From Planctomycetaceae bacterium UBA4732 (lineage in GTDB: Bacteria; Planctomycetota; Planctomycetia; Gemmatales; Gemmataceae): a stretch of DNA of 7,768 nt. The notes under the pieces are model-generated. The model was not told the DNA's origin and made no database searches. It saw nothing but the letters and a program-made list of their open reading frames with translations. The position numbers and the translations under genes are program-made. Shown here in pieces: positions 5,055 through 7,768 of the stretch; within the stretch, counting starts at the first letter, position 1, and every line of letters starts with the position of its first letter. The stretch is from NCBI GenBank assembly GCA_002404095.1, contig DHJA01000099.1, positions 7,394-15,161 of the forward strand, in the 5' to 3' direction.

Positions 5055-5972
5055 ATGAGCCGTCTCAAAAAGTTCACGAAATCGGCCCTCTGCGCCGCCT
5101 ACCTCTACTCCGGCGCCGCCCACGCCCAAGAGTGGTTGCAACGCCGCGCCGGCCGTCAGTTCATGACGATCCTTCTGTTCCACCGCGTCACGGACCAGAT
5201 CCCCGAGGACGGACTGACCGTCTCCACCGCACGCTTTCGCGCCCTTTGCGCCATGCTCCGCCGGCGCTTTCGCGTCGTGCCGTTGGCCGAGGTTTTTGAC
5301 GTACTCCGCTCCGGCCGGCCCATGCCGCCGCGCACCGTGGCCGTCACCTTCGACGACTGCTACCGCGACAACCTCTTCGCCGCCCGCGTCCTCGCCGAAT
5401 ATGGATTGCCCGCCTCCTTCTTTGTTCCCACCGCATTCGTCGGCACGGATCATATCTTCCCGTGGGACCACCACCTGCCGCGCATGGCCAACCTGACTTG
5501 GGACGAGGTGCGCGAGATGGCCGACATGGGCCACGAGATCGGCTCGCACACCGTCAACCACGCCAACCTGGGAACCGCCTCTTACGAGGAGGCGCGGACG
5601 GAGTTGTTCGAGTCGAAGGCCGTCCTGGAAAAGCAACTCGGCCGGAAGGTGAGCTGGTTCGCCTACCGCTTTGGGGGGAGAGAGGATCTCCGACCCGAAG
5701 CGGCCGCGCTGGTGGAAGAGGCGGGCTATGAGGGTTGTCTGTCGGGCTACGGCGGCTTCGTCTACCCCGGCGCCGACGGCCGCATCCTGCCGCGCGACTC
5801 GTCGCCCGTCTACCAGGGGCTGCTTAACGTGCAGCTGCACCTACGCGGCTGTCTCCAGTGGTTTTACACCATGAAACGCGGCCTCGGCCTGCCGGACGGA
5901 CTCGAAAACCGGGTCGGCGAGCGACTGCCGGCGCTCCAGATGGACAGCGGCGTGATTTCGCTTCCGCACTGA
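5055..5972 (+). CDS. Polysaccharide deacetylase (NodB domain)
   Basis: The 305-residue protein belongs to the carbohydrate esterase 4/NodB fold, which removes N- or O-acetyl groups from surface or exported polysaccharides using one divalent metal ion. Visible motifs are TILLFHRV (38-45), TFDDCYRDN (98-106) with the catalytic and metal Asp pair 100/101, SHTVNH (164-169) with the two metal His at 165 and 169, and FAYRFGGRED (202-211), where Arg replaces the Pro of the usual FAYPFG. The N-terminal ALCAAYLYSGAAHAQ has an AHA|Q-like cut site but a short core after a basic start; I think it more likely a cytoplasmic or membrane-associated N-terminus than a secretion signal. No strong Shine-Dalgarno precedes the ATG at 5055. 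It is convergent with a BioF2-like acetyltransferase, as in exopolysaccharide modification clusters; the substrate cannot be read from sequence. Confidence 0.9.
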   Translation: MSRLKKFTKSALCAAYLYSGAAHAQEWLQRRAGRQFMTILLFHRVTDQIPEDGLTVSTARFRALCAMLRRRFRVVPLAEVFDVLRSGRPMPPRTVAVTFDDCYRDNLFAARVLAEYGLPASFFVPTAFVGTDHIFPWDHHLPRMANLTWDEVREMADMGHEIGSHTVNHANLGTASYEEARTELFESKAVLEKQLGRKVSWFAYRFGGREDLRPEAAALVEEAGYEGCLSGYGGFVYPGADGRILPRDSSPVYQGLLNVQLHLRGCLQWFYTMKRGLGLPDGLENRVGERLPALQMDSGVISLPH

Positions 5973-5982
5973 GCGCGGGGTC

Positions 5983-6045
5983 GTTTAGCCGCGACCCGAA
6001 GGGGAGCGCTCTTCGCCCGCGCTCCCCTTCGGGTCGCGGCTAAAC
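5983..6045. repeat. Perfect 27-bp inverted repeat, partly coding
   Basis: Arms 5983-6009 and 6019-6045 are exact reverse complements, beginning GTTTAGCCGCGACCC and ending GGGTCGCGGCTAAAC, with a 9-nt loop TCTTCGCCC (6010-6018). It starts 10 bp after the deacetylase stop and occupies the 3' end of the convergent acetyltransferase, whose stop codon (5985-5987) is inside the distal arm. It could work as a bidirectional terminator: in minus-strand RNA the stem is followed by no clear T-tract. In plus-strand RNA it is followed by AATTTTCT, a short T-rich stretch. The exactness of the arms suggests a recent insertion or strong selection. It is unlike the other palindromes in the window in sequence and quality. 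Confidence 0.9.
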
Positions 6046-7250
6046 AATTTTCTCCGCAGCACCCGCACACCGTCGAAGCAGCGTTCCATCAACCGGCGCG
6101 CCTTTTCACGCGGCCCACCGCGATGGGCGCGCAGCTGAATCAACGACCGCGAAGCCGACGCCATTTGCAGCTTATACGGAGCTTCATCGGCCAGAAAATC
6201 GAACTCGCGGCGCCCGGCCTCGATGGCAGCGCGAACCGCATACGCCAGGATCACGCCGCCCGGACGGACGCTATTGGGTACATTTACGCTCCGTCCCGTC
6301 TGATAAGTAATCGTTTTGTCGCCCCACGTCATGCCGTACAGGGCCGCGACCGGCTCGCCGCGCACGGTCAGCTGGTGCAGTTCCAGCGCGCCGCGTTCCA
6401 GCAATGTCCGCAGGATCGCATCGTGAAACTGTAAAAAATTCGGCGAGTGGAAGACGCCGGATTGCCCGTCTCCTTCCCAGCGCGCGTGATGCAAATCGAT
6501 CAGAACGCGCGTCGCCTTCTCCAGCTCGGCCGCGTCGGTCACGCGCTCCAGGCGCGCCGCGCTGTCCGCCCACTCCTCGAAAGCGCGGAGGGATCGCGTC
6601 ACCTGGCGGCGATGAGTGCATGACAGACTTTTGAGATAGTCTTCCCATGTCTTAGGTAGAGAAATGTACGGGGCGCGGGCCGTTTCGGTCGTCTCGACGG
6701 TCAAGCCGGCTTCGCGGAATGCGGCCGTAAGCAGGGCGGGCATGGGGCCGTCGCCGTCCATCATCGGCAACACGGCTTCGTCCCATGCTCCTAACGTCCC
6801 GTCCGTCAGCGCGACGACCAACCGCCGCGCCACCGCTTCCTCGGCGCCGCGCTCCGCGATCACATTGAGATGATTGGAACAAACGCCGTGGCCTTCGCGC
6901 TCGCCCGACGCCAGGAACTCCAGGCGGCGAAACGGCACGACGCCGCGATACCAGTGCCGGCGAAGCGACAGCGGCGCCAATCCGACGAGCCGGCCCGAGT
7001 CGCGGAACAGGGCGATGCGCAGCTGCCGGCCTTGTTGCGACCCGTAGACTCGCTGCCATGTCAGCAGCCATTCCGGCGACAGCGTCAGCTCGTTGCGCTC
7101 GCTCCGCTCCAGCAGTTCGGTCCACTCCGGCCGCAGCTGTTCGGCCTCGGCCGCTGTGGTTGCCAGCACGCAGGTGAACGCGTGGGACGGCGTCAATGGT
7201 CGTCCGCCGGCCGGTGCTTGCCGGCACGGAGGCGGCTCAAAGAGTTCCAT
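5985..7250 (-). CDS. BioF2-like GNAT acetyltransferase (FemAB/CelD type)
   Basis: The 421-residue protein looks like the Acetyltransf_6 (BioF2-like) group found in cellulose, exopolysaccharide and exosortase-associated clusters, where such enzymes acylate sugars or aminoacyl groups; the donor and acceptor here are unknown. An N-terminal half (about 26-200: RPEWTELLER 40-49, LTLSPEWLLTW 55-65, VGLAPLSL 89-96) is followed by the main domain (about 205-376) with LSCTHRRQVTRSLR (209-222), ALYGMTWGDKTITYQTG (303-319) and REFDFLADEAPYKLQMA (348-364). Residues 403-421 (SRDPKGS...SPSGRG) are encoded entirely by the perfect inverted repeat. The start is uncertain: ATG 7250 has only a weak ribosome-binding site, and residues 1-22 look unlike a folded domain; TTG at 7196 (403 residues) would overlap the upstream stop as TTGA. 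It is convergent with the deacetylase, probably sharing a polysaccharide-modifying role. Confidence 0.85.
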   Translation of the reverse strand: MELFEPPPCRQAPAGGRPLTPSHAFTCVLATTAAEAEQLRPEWTELLERSERNELTLSPEWLLTWQRVYGSQQGRQLRIALFRDSGRLVGLAPLSLRRHWYRGVVPFRRLEFLASGEREGHGVCSNHLNVIAERGAEEAVARRLVVALTDGTLGAWDEAVLPMMDGDGPMPALLTAAFREAGLTVETTETARAPYISLPKTWEDYLKSLSCTHRRQVTRSLRAFEEWADSAARLERVTDAAELEKATRVLIDLHHARWEGDGQSGVFHSPNFLQFHDAILRTLLERGALELHQLTVRGEPVAALYGMTWGDKTITYQTGRSVNVPNSVRPGGVILAYAVRAAIEAGRREFDFLADEAPYKLQMASASRSLIQLRAHRGGPREKARRLMERCFDGVRVLRRKLFSRDPKGSAGEERSPSGRG

Positions 7251-7624
7251 AGACGATAACTCTGATATTTGAAGAAGTCGCGCACGGGGGATCGGCCGAA
7301 CGGCGTCGGTGTGCGGCCGCGCCGGCGCAGACTGTTGTTGACCACGTAGACGGCGCCGCGCCGCTTCGTCTCGGCCGTTTCAAACGTGAGGGCGAACGAG
7401 ATTGTCACCGCGTTGTCAGTCGTCACCCAATGCGGATGGTTGACCGGGATGTGAACGCCGTCGCCCGGATTCATCGTAAACGGGACCGCCCTGGCTTTCG
7501 CTTCCTCTGCGAATGGCAGCGAATCATGGAGGCCAGAGTAGAACAGCTCGATGTTTTCCTCCGACAGGATCGAACGGTCGAAGGAGATACGGCGGCGAGG
7601 GTTTGAATCATCGTCGGCCTGGCG
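7193..7624 (-). pseudogene. Cupin-like (JmjC/Cupin_8 type) protein, 5'-truncated
   Basis: A 143-codon open frame reads RRRISFDRSLISEENIELFY ... LPFAEEAKARAVPFTMNPGDGVHIPVN and on through HPHWVTTDNAVTISFALTF to RRRGRTPTPFGRSPVRDFF. The GDGVHIPVNHPHWV block followed by an LRRxGxTPTPxGxSPxRD ending is, from memory, the C-terminal half of cupin-like proteins of the Fe(II)/2-oxoglutarate type, usually around 280-300 residues. The distal metal His region is present, but the N-terminal part with the HxD pair is missing. A TAA stop (7625-7627) lies in frame before the family-like sequence, and no ATG, GTG or TTG occurs between it and the ATG at 7474. That ATG would give only 93 residues. Upstream bases show no continuation in other frames. 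The frame overlaps the acetyltransferase start and ends at a TTGA overlap. Best read as a degraded gene; a short translated remnant cannot be excluded. Confidence 0.65.
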
Positions 7625-7746
7625 TTAGGGGGGTGAATCGCATCCGCTGCGAGAAGGCGCCGCTATGGAGTGCGGCGCGCTGGTTCCTACGCAAGTATAG
7701 GTTAGAAAAAAAGCAACAGGCGAGCCGCTGGATTTATGCAAGCGTT
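7625..7746. other. Intergenic stretch upstream of the truncated cupin-like gene
   Basis: No gene is seen here. On the minus strand it contains TTGCTTTTTTTCTAACC followed by TATACT, but the 11-bp spacing between the TTGCTT and TATACT boxes is too short for a sigma70 promoter. A six-G run (7628-7633) directly precedes the TAA; removing one base does not restore a longer cupin frame. The stretch is AT-richer than its surroundings around 7690-7715. Confidence 0.5.
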
Positions 7747-7768
7747 GGCGAGCCGGGGGCGGAAGCCC
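7719..7768. repeat. Short direct repeat and edge-cut hairpin
   Basis: GGCGAGCCG occurs at 7719-7727 and again at 7747-7755, 28 bp apart. The second copy runs into a G-rich arm (GGGGGC, 7755-7760), a ggaa loop and the start of a complementary GCCC arm (7765-7768) that is cut by the window end. Sequences of the form GGCGAGCCGGGGGC..GCCCCC are, as I recall, common extragenic palindromes in planctomycetes, but the second arm is mostly outside the window. Confidence 0.45.

Noticed and set aside
5037..5840. 267-codon minus-strand frame opposite the deacetylase
   Set aside because: It is an antisense shadow: the plus strand has all NodB motifs, while this frame shows no recognisable domain and mirrors high-GC codon bias.
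7472..7474. ATG 7474 as the true start of a 93-residue cupin-like protein
   Set aside because: Family-like sequence continues for about 40-50 codons upstream of this Met without a start codon, so an intact small gene is less likely than a truncated one.
7628..7633. Frameshift in the G6 run as the reason for the interrupted cupin-like gene
   Set aside because: Shifting by one base either retains the TAA or moves to a frame that does not join family-like sequence; no homologous continuation was seen upstream.
7696..7720. Promoter-like TTGCTT ... TATACT on the minus strand
   Set aside because: The spacing is only 11 bp, incompatible with a sigma70 promoter.

Overview
The window comes from a GC-rich bacterium, most likely a planctomycete, perhaps of the Gemmata/Zavarzinella group. 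This rests on four things recalled rather than searched: the Ser/Thr kinase has a short planctomycete-style N-terminal prelude and a DIG variant of the DFG motif; there is a secreted LTxxQ-repeat protein; an exopolysaccharide-type deacetylase sits beside a BioF2-like acetyltransferase; and GC-rich extragenic palindromes occur in nearly every gap. No rRNA, tRNA, CRISPR array, transposase or phage gene was seen.

Left part (1-1900): a nested palindrome, then argC (arginine biosynthesis, minus strand). Divergent from argC is a small four-helix membrane protein of unknown function on the plus strand. Convergent with that protein is a 76-residue minus-strand protein resembling an orphan antitoxin. 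No toxin partner is visible.

Middle part (1900-4900): a 506-residue Ser/Thr protein kinase with an N-terminal catalytic domain, a Pro/Ala-rich linker and a C-terminal membrane anchor carrying a Tat-like TRRDFVVFG sequence. A 56-nt hairpin of six 9-nt units separates it from a convergent exported Spy/CpxP-like protein with three LTxxQ motifs. Divergent from that gene is arfB, a stand-alone GGQ ribosome-rescue factor, followed by a pair of GC-rich hairpins.

Right part (4900-7768): a NodB-type polysaccharide deacetylase (plus strand) faces a BioF2-like GNAT acetyltransferase (minus strand). Such pairs are typical of surface-polysaccharide modification. Between them is a perfect 27-bp inverted repeat with a 9-nt loop. 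The acetyltransferase reading frame runs through the whole repeat and stops inside its far arm, so the repeat encodes the last 19 residues of the enzyme. Upstream of the acetyltransferase, and overlapping its start, lies the C-terminal part of a cupin-like (JmjC/Cupin_8 type) protein that has lost its N-terminal part and any usable start codon. The window ends inside another GC-rich hairpin.

The most unusual object is the translated palindrome at 5983-6045. The remaining genes look like ordinary chromosomal genes with some noteworthy motif deviations. I found no evidence of a defence island or a new multi-gene system.
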